Assembly (NCBI RefSeq): GCF_010614725.1 | Contig: NZ_JAAEHL010000001.1 | Location: 310,001 to 374,000 of the forward strand | DNA from: Flavobacterium ajazii | Lineage (GTDB): Bacteria > Bacteroidota > Bacteroidia > Flavobacteriales > Flavobacteriaceae | Direction: 5' to 3' | Length of the DNA stretch: 64,000 bases | Shown: positions 18,108 to 26,489 of the stretch, piece after piece | Numbering within the stretch: the first letter of the stretch is position 1 | How the letters are laid out: every line of letters starts with the position of its first letter | The notes under the pieces: generated by a model | What the model saw: the letters and a program-made list of their open reading frames with translations, nothing else | Databases searched by the model: none | What the model was told of the DNA's origin: nothing | Position numbers and translations under genes: made by a program

Positions 18108-19244
18108 TTATTTTAATTGAGAACCTGCTTCTGAAGTCTTGATATTGTTCTCCGGAAGGTTTTCGGTTATTAAAGTGGTGTTCTGGTCAATGCCCGAGAG
18201 AACCTGAACCCAGTCATTGCTGATGAAATTAGTGACTACTTTCGTTTTTTCTTTTTGTCCCTTAATTTGGACGTAGTTAGAAAAGTCAAGGTAGTTTCTT
18301 GGGATCAGCAGGGCATTTTTCTGAACCCCAATAATAATATTTGCCTGAAGCTGGGTATTGACAATATTAAAGCCTATATTATCTTCAAAATAAATTTTAC
18401 AGATAAAAGACTGTGTGGCATCATCAAAGGACGAGTAAATCTCAGAGACCACACCCCTGTAGTTTTTACTTTTATTGATGTTGAGCTGGACAACAGCATG
18501 CTGTCCGATTTTTATTTTAGAAATATTGGTCTCATCAATATTTACTTTTGCATAAATAGTATCAGCATCGCCAATAGTAGCAATAACATCCCCTTTTTTT
18601 ACAAAGTCGCCCTGCTGTTTTAATTTTTTATACACCCTTCCAGGAACGACAGCCTTGATTTCATTTTTACTTAAAATAATTTTATTTATTTCCTTGGCAG
18701 CTTTGTTTGTAATGAGCTGCTGCTGGGCTTCCTGTTTTAATTTTTTGTAATTCTCGACTGCCGTCTGATAATTACTTTTGGAAGTATTGTAGGTATAGAG
18801 TACATTTTCATAATCTACTTTAGCAATGCTGTTTCTCTCTGAAAGTGATTTGTAGCGGTGTTCCTGCAGGGAATCCAATTCCAATTTTTGTTTCGCAAGA
18901 GTAATAGCGCTCTGTGCCTGTACCAGTGCCGGAGCATTTGAGGACATATTGAACTGTGAAATCCGGAACAAATCACTTGCACTCTGCGTATTGAAATCAC
19001 TTTCCCTGTTGTCAAGCTCTGCCAGTATCTGCCCCTTGTAAATTAAATCTCCCTGTTCAAAATTTATATTTAATAAATAACCGTCTGACTGGGCTGTTAA
19101 ATCATAAGTACCTTTTGCTTCGAGTATACCCGATGCAAAAACGGATTCGGTAACATCTTTTCTAATAGGTTTGGTTTCGGCTGTTTTTTTTCCGCAGGAT
19201 GCTGCCAGCAGCGATAAAACAATAATGATTAAAGACTTTTTCAT
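18108..19244 (-). CDS. HlyD-family periplasmic adaptor lipoprotein
   Basis: 378 residues from ATG 19244, which follows the TolC stop codon by one base; upstream in-frame codons belong to the TolC gene. The signal peptide has a lipobox (LIIIVLSLLAASC). The paired biotinyl-lipoyl halves (DGYLLNINFEQGDLIYKGQ and PGRVYKKLKQQGDFVKKGDV) flank an alpha-helical hairpin of about 110 residues (SAITLAKQKLELDSLQEHRY ... KKLKQEAQQQL). This is the membrane fusion protein that joins a MacB-like permease to TolC. Third gene of the operon starting at 20918. Confidence 0.88.
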   Translation of the reverse strand: MKKSLIIIVLSLLAASCGKKTAETKPIRKDVTESVFASGILEAKGTYDLTAQSDGYLLNINFEQGDLIYKGQILAELDNRESDFNTQSASDLFRISQFNMSSNAPALVQAQSAITLAKQKLELDSLQEHRYKSLSERNSIAKVDYENVLYTYNTSKSNYQTAVENYKKLKQEAQQQLITNKAAKEINKIILSKNEIKAVVPGRVYKKLKQQGDFVKKGDVIATIGDADTIYAKVNIDETNISKIKIGQHAVVQLNINKSKNYRGVVSEIYSSFDDATQSFICKIYFEDNIGFNIVNTQLQANIIIGVQKNALLIPRNYLDFSNYVQIKGQKEKTKVVTNFISNDWVQVLSGIDQNTTLITENLPENNIKTSEAGSQLK

Positions 19245-19245
19245 A

Positions 19246-20538
19246 TTATCTGATTTTATTATTGATGTCAATTTTTGCAAGTGTTAAGTCAACATTGATT
19301 CGTGATGAGATAAGGCTGTATTCTGCGTTTACCATTGAATTATAACTGTTTAAAGTATTTTCCAGAGACTGCAGTCCCTCAGCGTACAGATTCTTGTTTT
19401 TTGCATAGGTATCTTTTCTCAGGGCAAAAACCTCTTTATTGGACAGAAACTGGGATTTATTTTTACTGTATTCGTTTTCCAGTTTTTTAACTTCCAAAGC
19501 AGATTTGATTTCAGCCTGCTGAGAAGAATTTTTTGCCAGCTCATATTCATATTTCGCATTATACTTTTTAGAGGTCATCGTATAGTCAGGAAACGGCATA
19601 GAGAGTTTAAGCCCCATATAACTGCTTTTATACCAGGTTCCTTCAAAGAGTTTAAAAGCATCATTGTACTGCTGTGAAGAAGAATTGGTTATAAATGACA
19701 AACTTGGCAGTATGGATCTTTTTATCTGTTTCAAGGACCTCAGGGCATATTTTTCCTGCAGCATTGAATTCTCGACATTGAGTTTGTTTTCTTCTACTGT
19801 GGGTACAAAAAGTTCTGAAAAATCCTCTTTTTTGTTCTCTATTATAATTTCTTTTTCTTCGGGAATGTCGCAGAGTATTTTCAGGCTTAAATAATTCTGT
19901 TCAATAAGGTATTGAATCTGATTGGTGTTTTCCTGTGCATTTAGAAAAGCAGACTTAGAATCATTTATATCCTGCTGTTTCACCTGTCCCTGAAGGTATT
20001 TATTTGAGGCGATCTGATAGAGTGTATCTGCTACAGCCTGATTCTGCACTGCACTTACTTTCTGCGCCTGCAGCGAAACAATATTGTAATAATTGGCGGC
20101 AATGTTTTCCTGAAGCTCTTTTAATGTTATCATTGAATTTGAGCTGGTCAGGTCAATATTAATTTTAGCCAGTTTGAGTCTTTCCCAGCCCTCAAAGTTG
20201 ATCAGTTTGATGTCTAAAGTCTGATCAATGGAAGTATTATACTGCTGTCCAAGCTTTATTTCATTATATTTTCCAGGATTGTTTTCATCGGGAAATAATG
20301 TTACTCCCAGTTTGGTGTTATTTTTAAAGGTTAAAGTCTGAGTGCCTGTGGGATCCAATATACTTATAACAGCGGCAAGTTTTGCCTTTTTTGCCTTTGT
20401 GAGCTTAATAGTATTGCTCTGCAGCGTTAAACTGTTTTTGGAAGCATATACTAAAAGGCCGTCCAGGTCCGTAAATTTTTCCTGTGCACGGGTATGGGAC
20501 ACTATAAGCAGTATTAGAATTAAAATGATTTTTTTCAT
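19246..20538 (-). CDS. TolC-family outer membrane efflux protein
   Basis: 430 residues with a signal peptide (MKKIILILILLIVSHTRAQ) and two repeats of long helices typical of OEP/TolC channels (LKELQENIAANYYNIVSLQA ... NENTNQIQYLIEQNYLSLKI; second half LEVKKLENEYSKNKSQFLSN ... LNSYNSMVNAEYSLISSRIN). Its start overlaps the upstream DUF2147-like gene by 4 bases (ATGA) and its stop is one base from the HlyD start, so translation is coupled. It provides the outer-membrane exit duct for the ABC pump encoded downstream. Confidence 0.88.
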   Translation of the reverse strand: MKKIILILILLIVSHTRAQEKFTDLDGLLVYASKNSLTLQSNTIKLTKAKKAKLAAVISILDPTGTQTLTFKNNTKLGVTLFPDENNPGKYNEIKLGQQYNTSIDQTLDIKLINFEGWERLKLAKINIDLTSSNSMITLKELQENIAANYYNIVSLQAQKVSAVQNQAVADTLYQIASNKYLQGQVKQQDINDSKSAFLNAQENTNQIQYLIEQNYLSLKILCDIPEEKEIIIENKKEDFSELFVPTVEENKLNVENSMLQEKYALRSLKQIKRSILPSLSFITNSSSQQYNDAFKLFEGTWYKSSYMGLKLSMPFPDYTMTSKKYNAKYEYELAKNSSQQAEIKSALEVKKLENEYSKNKSQFLSNKEVFALRKDTYAKNKNLYAEGLQSLENTLNSYNSMVNAEYSLISSRINVDLTLAKIDINNKIR

Positions 20539-20918
20539 GACTGCTTTGTTTTTGAAAAATAAACCACTCTTGTTATCAGGAATTTTTTAGCGATCACTTT
20601 TATCCTGCTGCTGCTTTCAAAGCTCACCGTTACACTAAGGGTAATATCTTTGTCGGCCGGGATAAGGGTTCCTGTGAAGTTCTTTTCTTTCGGGTTGTAT
20701 ATAATTTTCTTAAAGACAATTTTTCCGTAATTTTTATCGGTTTTGTCATTTAGTTTTCCGTAATATGCGCCGTCAGTGGCTAAATAAAATTCTACAGAAA
20801 TACCCGGTTCACCTTCACCTTTCCAGTTTCCAATTAAGGTATTAGGATCATAGGCAGCAGTTTGAAAACTCATAAGGGCTATAGCACTAAGGCTGATAAT
20901 AATTTTTTTTGCGTTCAT
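20535..20918 (-). CDS. Small exported DUF2147-like protein
   Basis: 127 residues with a signal peptide (IIISLSAIALMSFQTAA). The mature part (LIGNWKGEGEPGISVEFYLA ... YYGKLNDKTDKNYGK ... NFTGTLIPADKDITLSVTVS) follows the G-x-W ... I/V-x-F-Y ... Y-Y-G-K pattern of DUF2147 proteins, a short periplasmic beta-barrel-like family of unknown function; this one is on the short side. It is first in the operon with TolC, HlyD and the ABC transporter, downstream of a LytTR-type repeat pair (20983-21011). It may bind the exported molecule or sense envelope damage; that is inference. Confidence 0.65.
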   Translation of the reverse strand: MNAKKIIISLSAIALMSFQTAAYDPNTLIGNWKGEGEPGISVEFYLATDGAYYGKLNDKTDKNYGKIVFKKIIYNPKEKNFTGTLIPADKDITLSVTVSFESSSRIKVIAKKFLITRVVYFSKTKQS

Positions 20919-20929
20919 AATTTGAAATT

Positions 20930-21011
20930 TTATACTGCAAAAATGTTCATCTGGGATCAGGTATGAAACTGTATTGAATGCGAACTGGACAAATAATGTT
21001 TAAAGTGGACA
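20930..21011 (-). promoter_or_regulatory. Promoter with LytTR-type direct repeats for the ABC export operon
   Basis: On the minus strand TGTCCACTT (21003-21011) and TGTCCAGTT (20983-20991) are repeated with a 20-base period. After 37 bases comes CATTTTTGCAGTATAA (20930-20945), a near TAnnTTTG core, 12 bases before the ATG. The same architecture occurs before the TonB receptor gene at 25649-25730, so both are predicted targets of the LytTR regulator at 25746. Confidence 0.65.
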
Positions 21012-21074
21012 GAAACCCATTTTTAGCTGCTGCAGGCCTTAAAATGAAGTATTTGGCCTGATTGAGGTTTGTTT

Positions 21075-21923
21075 TTAGAAGAAATTCATGAAATTGGGTT
21101 TAATTATAATCCCTGCCCTGATCATGCTTACTTTTTTATCGTACTGCAGAAGACTCTCCCCATAGCCGTGAAATCCCTGCAGCATCAGGTATAAGTTGGA
21201 AGATTCCTTGGGCTTCATAATCAATTGGGTTTCTATAGAGCCTTTCCATGACCAGGAAGCACCGGTCTTAAGGTTGATTTTGGCATAGAGCCTCTGGGGT
21301 TTGAATATATAGGTTAATCCCAGATCACTGTATCCAATATATTTTAAAAGATCGGGATTGTCTGATTTAGAGCCGAAAGGGAGGACAATTTTAGCTTCCA
21401 GAAGTACTCTGCGGCTGATTTCCTCGCTCCAGTTCAGCGATACAAAATTCCAGCTTCTGGAAGAAAGACTGTCTTTACCATTGGATTCGTGTTCTACCAT
21501 TAAGGAATAATACCCAAGTCTGCCTTTTTTAGTCATAAAAGGCCTTATCATGCCTATACCCGGATTAAAATTAATATCCCTGAAAGGAAACGATTCTTTG
21601 TAAATGTCCCAGAATGCTTTTTGAGTATAGGTCAAAAAGCCGTATACGTTGTCAAATACAGGGTTTTTAGACAGCCTGTATTTAATGCTGATTTGAAACT
21701 TGGCATCGGAATTATCCGAGGAGGGCGGCTCCCTTAAGGTGGTGCCGGTGGAGAAGTAATTGTCTTTATAAGTACTGAAGGCAGGCTGGCTTAGAAAAAT
21801 TTCAGTTGCCGTTAACTTGTTGGCTGCTTCTAACTTGGTTATGGAATCGTTCTGTGCTTTCACATTGAATATAATAAAACAGAACAGAATTATAAGATTG
21901 ATTTTTGTTTTTGGATAATCCAT
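21075..21923 (-). CDS. pldA: Outer membrane phospholipase A (OMPLA)
   Basis: 282 residues with a signal peptide (INLIILFCFIIFNVKAQ). The active-site block is complete: H145-E-S147-N-G, then SSRSWN with N159, corresponding to His142, Ser144 and Asn156 of Escherichia coli OMPLA. The rest alternates strands of a 12-stranded barrel, ending in an aromatic residue (FMNFF). OMPLA hydrolyses phospholipids mislocalised in the outer leaflet when the envelope is damaged and needs calcium and dimerisation. It is the last of the TonB receptor/DUF4249/DUF3471-like gene set and lies between two LytTR-type promoters, which suggests an envelope stress role. Confidence 0.85.
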   Translation of the reverse strand: MDYPKTKINLIILFCFIIFNVKAQNDSITKLEAANKLTATEIFLSQPAFSTYKDNYFSTGTTLREPPSSDNSDAKFQISIKYRLSKNPVFDNVYGFLTYTQKAFWDIYKESFPFRDINFNPGIGMIRPFMTKKGRLGYYSLMVEHESNGKDSLSSRSWNFVSLNWSEEISRRVLLEAKIVLPFGSKSDNPDLLKYIGYSDLGLTYIFKPQRLYAKINLKTGASWSWKGSIETQLIMKPKESSNLYLMLQGFHGYGESLLQYDKKVSMIRAGIIIKPNFMNFF

Positions 21924-22029
21924 GGCGGGTATTGTATTATTTGACAGGCATTTTTGGTGCTGTGGTATTTTTTGAATCTAATTTTTGAATTGTCAGAGGT
22001 GTGGTGCTTATAATTTAAAAGCCCTTTTT

Positions 22030-22509
22030 TTACTGCAGTTTTCTCATTTTGAATTTTATCCCGGCGCAAGTGATAATCAGGTCATATGACTTAGTTTTTG
22101 GATTAAGTACAAAGTTGTAGCTGTTTTGTACTTCTGAATTCTCAAAAAATAAGGTCTCGCTGCCGGGAAGAATTATTTTGTTCCAATTGTTATTTGCTAT
22201 AGAGAGCCGGTTGTTTTTAAGTGAAATAACAATCCGCTGTGAGGAGTCTGTGTCAAGTACAAATATGCCTGTATAACGCTGCAGTATTGTATCCTGAAGC
22301 CTGATTATTTTTTGTTTCCCATAAGAGGTATCATCCGGGGAATTTTGATAAAAACCTTCACTGTAATAATAAGCGGCATATTCATAGGAACACAGATTAT
22401 AGATCCATGTAAATCCAAATAAGGCAAAAGAGATAGTTATGAATTTAAAGAAAGCCATGATGCTCCACCTTTTCATTAAACTATTGCTGTAAATTCTACT
22501 GTCTCTCAT
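22030..22509 (-). CDS. Membrane-anchored protein with DUF3471-like domain, 159 aa
   Basis: One membrane helix (MAFFKFITISFALFGFTWIY, residues 18-37) is followed by a periplasmic domain. The part from about residue 75 (RYTGIFVLDTDSSQRIVISL ... LSIANNNWNKIILPGSETLF ... YNFVLNPKTKSYDLIITCAG) follows the Y-x-G-x-Y ... G-x-L ... L-x-P-x-S-E-x-x-F-F pattern of DUF3471, a domain often at the C-terminus of beta-lactamase-like proteins. Here it stands alone. Start at codon 1, 12 or 18 is open. The 6-base gap to the DUF4249 gene places it in that operon. Function unknown. Confidence 0.55.
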   Translation of the reverse strand: MRDSRIYSNSLMKRWSIMAFFKFITISFALFGFTWIYNLCSYEYAAYYYSEGFYQNSPDDTSYGKQKIIRLQDTILQRYTGIFVLDTDSSQRIVISLKNNRLSIANNNWNKIILPGSETLFFENSEVQNSYNFVLNPKTKSYDLIITCAGIKFKMRKLQ

Positions 22510-22515
22510 GCTGTT

Positions 22516-23313
22516 TTATTGAATTACCATGCTTTTGGAAGCAGTGGTATGGGCAGAAAAATAACCTAACGCCCCGTTGTTTATATTACTTGGCGGATTT
22601 GCGGGGGTCACACTGCCTCCCGGGCCGCCGCCGCCGGAGATTTGGATCAGGGCACTGTAATAGGTATATATATTTTGATCGATACACTGCATCTCTACAT
22701 TTATAATATCACCAGGTACAATTTCGTCATCGTCGTCCAGGGACGGCATTATAGTTCTTTGGTTTACCATACCGTTGTTGATATTATCAGAAAATACCTG
22801 AAGGGTTTTATCTGTTTTGCCGTCAATGGTCAAAATGAACAGATAACGGTTGCCCAGAAAAGAGGGATCGGTATAAACAGGCAGGATATTATAAGTGGTT
22901 TCACCTGCTATGGTAATGGAGTCCTGAATCAGGCCGTCGAGGGTAACAGGGGAGGGCATTGTGCTTTGTGCGGAGTAATTTACCCCGTCAATGAGTACAT
23001 TGAGCGTATAGGTATTACCCGGGCTTGAAACCAGACTGCTTGTCTTGTAGCGCCCGTCTCCTTCGTACTGAAGCGTTTCACTCTGTCCGGTATTATCACT
23101 AATGGTTACTACAGCATCAGTAATTGCAGGGTATTGGTTATCTTCGGTAAAAGCCACCGATCTGGTGATACGGACATAGTAAGGTCCCTGCTGGTCTGTG
23201 ATATTTCCTTCAATGACAATGGTGCCGCTTTTGTCATCGAGCTGCAGATCTATTTCTTTTTCACAGCTGCTGAAAAGAAAGGCGCAGAATAGTATAAAAA
23301 GTATATTTTTCAT
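22516..23313 (-). CDS. DUF4249 lipoprotein, partner of the TonB receptor
   Basis: 265 residues with lipobox (ILFCAFLFSSC) and the DUF4249 start CEKEIDLQLDDKSGTIVIEG, then N-I-T-D-Q-x-G-P-Y-Y-V-R-I-T-R-S and a beta-sandwich (ITDAVVTISDNTGQSETLQY). DUF4249 lipoproteins are encoded next to a class of TonB-dependent receptors in Bacteroidota and probably form the surface lid, like SusD for SusC. The 2-base gap to the receptor gene fits this. A Gly/Pro-rich stretch (ISGGGGPGGSVTPANPPSN) precedes the C-terminus. Cargo unknown. Confidence 0.85.
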   Translation of the reverse strand: MKNILFILFCAFLFSSCEKEIDLQLDDKSGTIVIEGNITDQQGPYYVRITRSVAFTEDNQYPAITDAVVTISDNTGQSETLQYEGDGRYKTSSLVSSPGNTYTLNVLIDGVNYSAQSTMPSPVTLDGLIQDSITIAGETTYNILPVYTDPSFLGNRYLFILTIDGKTDKTLQVFSDNINNGMVNQRTIMPSLDDDDEIVPGDIINVEMQCIDQNIYTYYSALIQISGGGGPGGSVTPANPPSNINNGALGYFSAHTTASKSMVIQ

Positions 23314-23315
23314 TT

Positions 23316-25637
23316 TTAAAATTTGAAGTTATAAGTTACGTTTGGCACCCATCTAAAGAGTGATGTCTGCATGGCACGGGTCGTGCCGGGCTTATCAGGA
23401 TTGTCTTCAAAAGTTATGGTGTATGCATTCTCACGACCGTAAACATTGTAGAGGCCAAAAGTCCAAGAGCCGTGGAATCGCTTTTTTTTATTTGGTTCGT
23501 AGGTAGCGCTCAGGTCCATTCTGTGATAATCCGGCATCCTGTCTGCATTACGGCTGCTGTATTGAAAAACCGTCTGTCCGTTAAGTTCGTATTTTCCGGT
23601 AGGAAAGGTCACGGCATTTCCGGTGCTGTAAACAAAGAGTCCGGACAAAGACCATTTAGGATTAAGGGTATAGGTGGCTACTACTGAGAGGTCATGGGTT
23701 TTATCCAGACGTGTATTATACCATTTATCGTTATTAATACCGTCTATCTTCCGCTCTGTTTTTGATAAAGTATAGGATACCCATCCGGTTAATTTTCCGC
23801 TTTTCTTTTTTGCAATAAGTTCGACACCGTAAGCCCTTCCTTTACCAAAAAGCAGTTCGCTTTCGACATCTTTTCCTGCATCAAAAGTGATTTCTGCCCC
23901 ATTTTTATAATCAATCTGATTCTGCATATCCTTATAATACACCTCAGTATTTATCTCGTAGTTGTTATCGGAGAAGTTTCTGCTGTACCCCACACTGAAC
24001 TGATCAGCAATTTCAGGTTTTACTGTATAACTGCTTCCAATCCACTGATCCGAAGGACTGCCCGAGCTGCTGTTGCTTAATAAATGCAGGTTTTGTGTAT
24101 TTCGGGAATATCCGGCCTTTACACTGCTGAGTTCATCAATACGGTAATTGGCTGTCAGACGCGGTTCCAGATTAAGGTATGTTTTGCCCAGAGTGCCTTT
24201 CTCAAGATCCCTGCTGCCGGTAAGCTCGCCGTTCTGATAAATATTATAGGTATCCCCGCCGATGATCGTAAATGCAGAAAGCCTTAATCCGTAATTGAGA
24301 GTCAGCTGCTCGGAGGCTTTGAAATCGTCATTAATATATAAGGCATTTTCCCATGAGTACCTGGTTTTTTTAGGGTAGCTGTCCACACTGGTACCTGAAG
24401 ACTTGCTGGGTGTTATGCCGTGATATATGGACTGAAGCCCAAATCTAAGGGAATGTTTGCTGCTGGCAAACCATGAAAAATCCTGTTTGAGGTTATAATC
24501 TTTAATTTGGGAATTAAGCCCCAGATTACTGCCTGCACTTTCAAAATTTAATTTATAATCGTAATTGCTGTATATGAGTGAAGTATTTGAAAAGAGCTGC
24601 CTGCTGAGAATACTGTTCCATCTAAGGGTCGCTGTTGTATTTCCCCAATCGGTGCCAAATGTACTTCCCAGTCCCAGTACATCACGTCCGAAATAACCCG
24701 AGAGATAGATGCGGTTATTGCTGTTGATCTGGTAGTTGGCTTTGATATTAAGGTCATAGAAGTAGAGTTTGCTGTCTTTGAAATCTTCGCTGCCCCTAAG
24801 AAATAAATCAGCATAAGTCCTTCTGCCTGATATTATAAAAGAGGACTTGTCTTTTTGGATAGGGCCTTCTACGCTCAGTCTGCTGCTGATAAGTCCGATA
24901 CCTCCCGTTACATTGTAGTCCTGATTGTTCCCATCTTTCATCTTCACGTCCATAACCGAGGAAAGCCGCCCCCCATATTGTGAGGGGCTGTTTCCTTTTA
25001 TGATACTGGCATCTTTTAAGGCATCACTATTGAAAGTGCTGAAGAATCCCAAAAGGTGGGAAGCATTATAAACGGGGGCCTCATCAAGTAAAATTAAATT
25101 CTGGTCAGCGGCGCCGCCCCTGACGCTGAAACCGCTGCTGCCTTCGCCATTGCTTTTAATGCCGGGAAGCAGCTGGATGGTTTTCATTACATCCTTTTCT
25201 CCGAAGAGCACCGGCAGTTTTTCTATTTTTTTAATGTTTAGGGTTTCAATACCCATCTGGGCCTGAGAGAGATTCTTGTCTTTTTTTACAGAACCCACTA
25301 CCACTTCATCCAGTGCATTTGTCCTTGGGGTGTCCAAAAGCCAGTCCAGACGGATATTTTTATTCAGGGTAACGGACTTCTGCTGCTGGTCGAACCCTGC
25401 GTAACTGCAGAGTATGGTATACTCTCCCTCCGGCATTGAGAGGGAATAGAAACCGTATTCATTGGTTATCGCTCCAGCAGCAGGATTTTCCGCTATCTGC
25501 ACAGCAGCTCCTATCATGAACTCACCGTTATTTTTATCTTTTATGGTTCCGCTTATGGTGTATTTCTGGGCCATTGCCACAGCGGAAGAGAAAAGCATCG
25601 CAGCTAATGCAAAATGCCTTATTAAAAATGTTTTCAT
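23316..25637 (-). CDS. TonB-dependent receptor with carboxypeptidase-regulatory-like N-domain
   Basis: 773 residues. After a signal peptide comes a CarboxypepD_reg-like beta-sandwich (YTISGTIKDKNNGEFMIGAA ... GFYSLSMPEGEYTILCSYAG), then a plug (MKTIQLLPGIKSNGEGSSGF, SVRGGAADQNLILLDEAPVY) and a 22-strand barrel ending in F-x-W-V-P-N-V-T-Y-N-F-K-F with terminal Phe. This is the family paired with DUF4249 lipoproteins; size and order are normal. It is the first gene of the operon controlled by the promoter at 25649-25730, next to the LytTR regulator. It would import, or perhaps sense, a ligand across the outer membrane. Confidence 0.9.
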   Translation of the reverse strand: MKTFLIRHFALAAMLFSSAVAMAQKYTISGTIKDKNNGEFMIGAAVQIAENPAAGAITNEYGFYSLSMPEGEYTILCSYAGFDQQQKSVTLNKNIRLDWLLDTPRTNALDEVVVGSVKKDKNLSQAQMGIETLNIKKIEKLPVLFGEKDVMKTIQLLPGIKSNGEGSSGFSVRGGAADQNLILLDEAPVYNASHLLGFFSTFNSDALKDASIIKGNSPSQYGGRLSSVMDVKMKDGNNQDYNVTGGIGLISSRLSVEGPIQKDKSSFIISGRRTYADLFLRGSEDFKDSKLYFYDLNIKANYQINSNNRIYLSGYFGRDVLGLGSTFGTDWGNTTATLRWNSILSRQLFSNTSLIYSNYDYKLNFESAGSNLGLNSQIKDYNLKQDFSWFASSKHSLRFGLQSIYHGITPSKSSGTSVDSYPKKTRYSWENALYINDDFKASEQLTLNYGLRLSAFTIIGGDTYNIYQNGELTGSRDLEKGTLGKTYLNLEPRLTANYRIDELSSVKAGYSRNTQNLHLLSNSSSGSPSDQWIGSSYTVKPEIADQFSVGYSRNFSDNNYEINTEVYYKDMQNQIDYKNGAEITFDAGKDVESELLFGKGRAYGVELIAKKKSGKLTGWVSYTLSKTERKIDGINNDKWYNTRLDKTHDLSVVATYTLNPKWSLSGLFVYSTGNAVTFPTGKYELNGQTVFQYSSRNADRMPDYHRMDLSATYEPNKKKRFHGSWTFGLYNVYGRENAYTITFEDNPDKPGTTRAMQTSLFRWVPNVTYNFKF

Positions 25638-25648
25638 TTATTACTGTG

Positions 25649-25730
25649 TTTTACAGCAAAAATGAAAAAGCATTACTAAGTTTTAAGGATATTTTAAATG
25701 AAGTGGACAGAAAGGCATATAAAGTGGACA
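25649..25730 (-). promoter_or_regulatory. Promoter with LytTR-type direct repeats for the TonB/DUF4249/pldA operon
   Basis: Two exact TGTCCACTT copies on the minus strand (25722-25730 and 25701-25709) are 21 bases apart, two helical turns. After 36 bases comes CATTTTTGCTGTAAAA (25649-25664) just before the receptor start. The arrangement matches the promoter at 20930-21011. LytTR domains typically bind such 9-bp direct repeats. Confidence 0.7.
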
Positions 25731-25745
25731 AAAAAATAAAATGCA

Positions 25746-26489
25746 TCAATTTTGGGAAAGCCATTCCAGAAAGTCTGTAACTTTTTCTTTCCCTACGAGT
25801 ATTTTTTCGGGAAAATCAATGTTTAAAGTCAGTATTATTTTGCGGTGAAAATACTGTGAGGCTGAATTGACAGCTTTGCGGTTAATTAGAAACTGGCGGT
25901 TGGCCCTGTAGAAAAAAGGAAAAAATTTCTGCTCCAGGATATCTAGTTTTGGCCCCAGAACCCAGGTTTTTTTATCAAAAGTATAGGCAATAACGGCATT
26001 GTCCTGAATGTAGAACAAGGCAATGTTATTTCCTGATATTGGGATGATTTTTTCCCCCTGATAAACAATAACAGAAGGCATTGACTGTGTTTTAAAGGTG
26101 CTGATTATTTTAGCAAAGTCAACAGGGGCTTTAGGCTGTAATAATTTAAATTTCTGAAGAGCTTTTGCAACGGCCTCGTTAGAGAACGGTTTTATAATAT
26201 AATCGATGCCCATCGAATCAAAAGCTTCAAGGGTATACTGGTTGAATGCCGTACAGAATATAACGGGAACCTTATTGTCGACTTCTTTGAATATATCAAA
26301 GCTTAATCCGTCGCCGAGTTTGATATCGGAAAAGATCAGGTCAATATCGGGTGATTTGGACAGGTATTCGATACCTTCTTCCACCGATGGTATTACGGCT
26401 TTAATAACCGCTTCTGGTATAATAGATAAGATTGTTCTTGAGAGATCTTCTGCCAGGGGTTTCTCATCTTCAATTATTATAATTTTCAT
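25746..26489 (-). CDS. LytTR-family response regulator
   Basis: 247 residues. The receiver domain has acidic pocket IIEDE, phospho-acceptor Asp in LIFSDIKLGDG, Thr/Ser switch in CTAFN and the Lys in IIKPF. The C-terminal LytTR DNA-binding domain (from about residue 145) shows FFPFYRANRQFLINRKAVNS and a basic strand HRKIILTL. The ATG follows the kinase stop codon directly (TAGATG), so the pair is co-translated. Two 9-bp direct-repeat pairs at 25701-25730 and 20983-21011 are the predicted operators. Confidence 0.9.
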   Translation of the reverse strand: MKIIIIEDEKPLAEDLSRTILSIIPEAVIKAVIPSVEEGIEYLSKSPDIDLIFSDIKLGDGLSFDIFKEVDNKVPVIFCTAFNQYTLEAFDSMGIDYIIKPFSNEAVAKALQKFKLLQPKAPVDFAKIISTFKTQSMPSVIVYQGEKIIPISGNNIALFYIQDNAVIAYTFDKKTWVLGPKLDILEQKFFPFFYRANRQFLINRKAVNSASQYFHRKIILTLNIDFPEKILVGKEKVTDFLEWLSQN

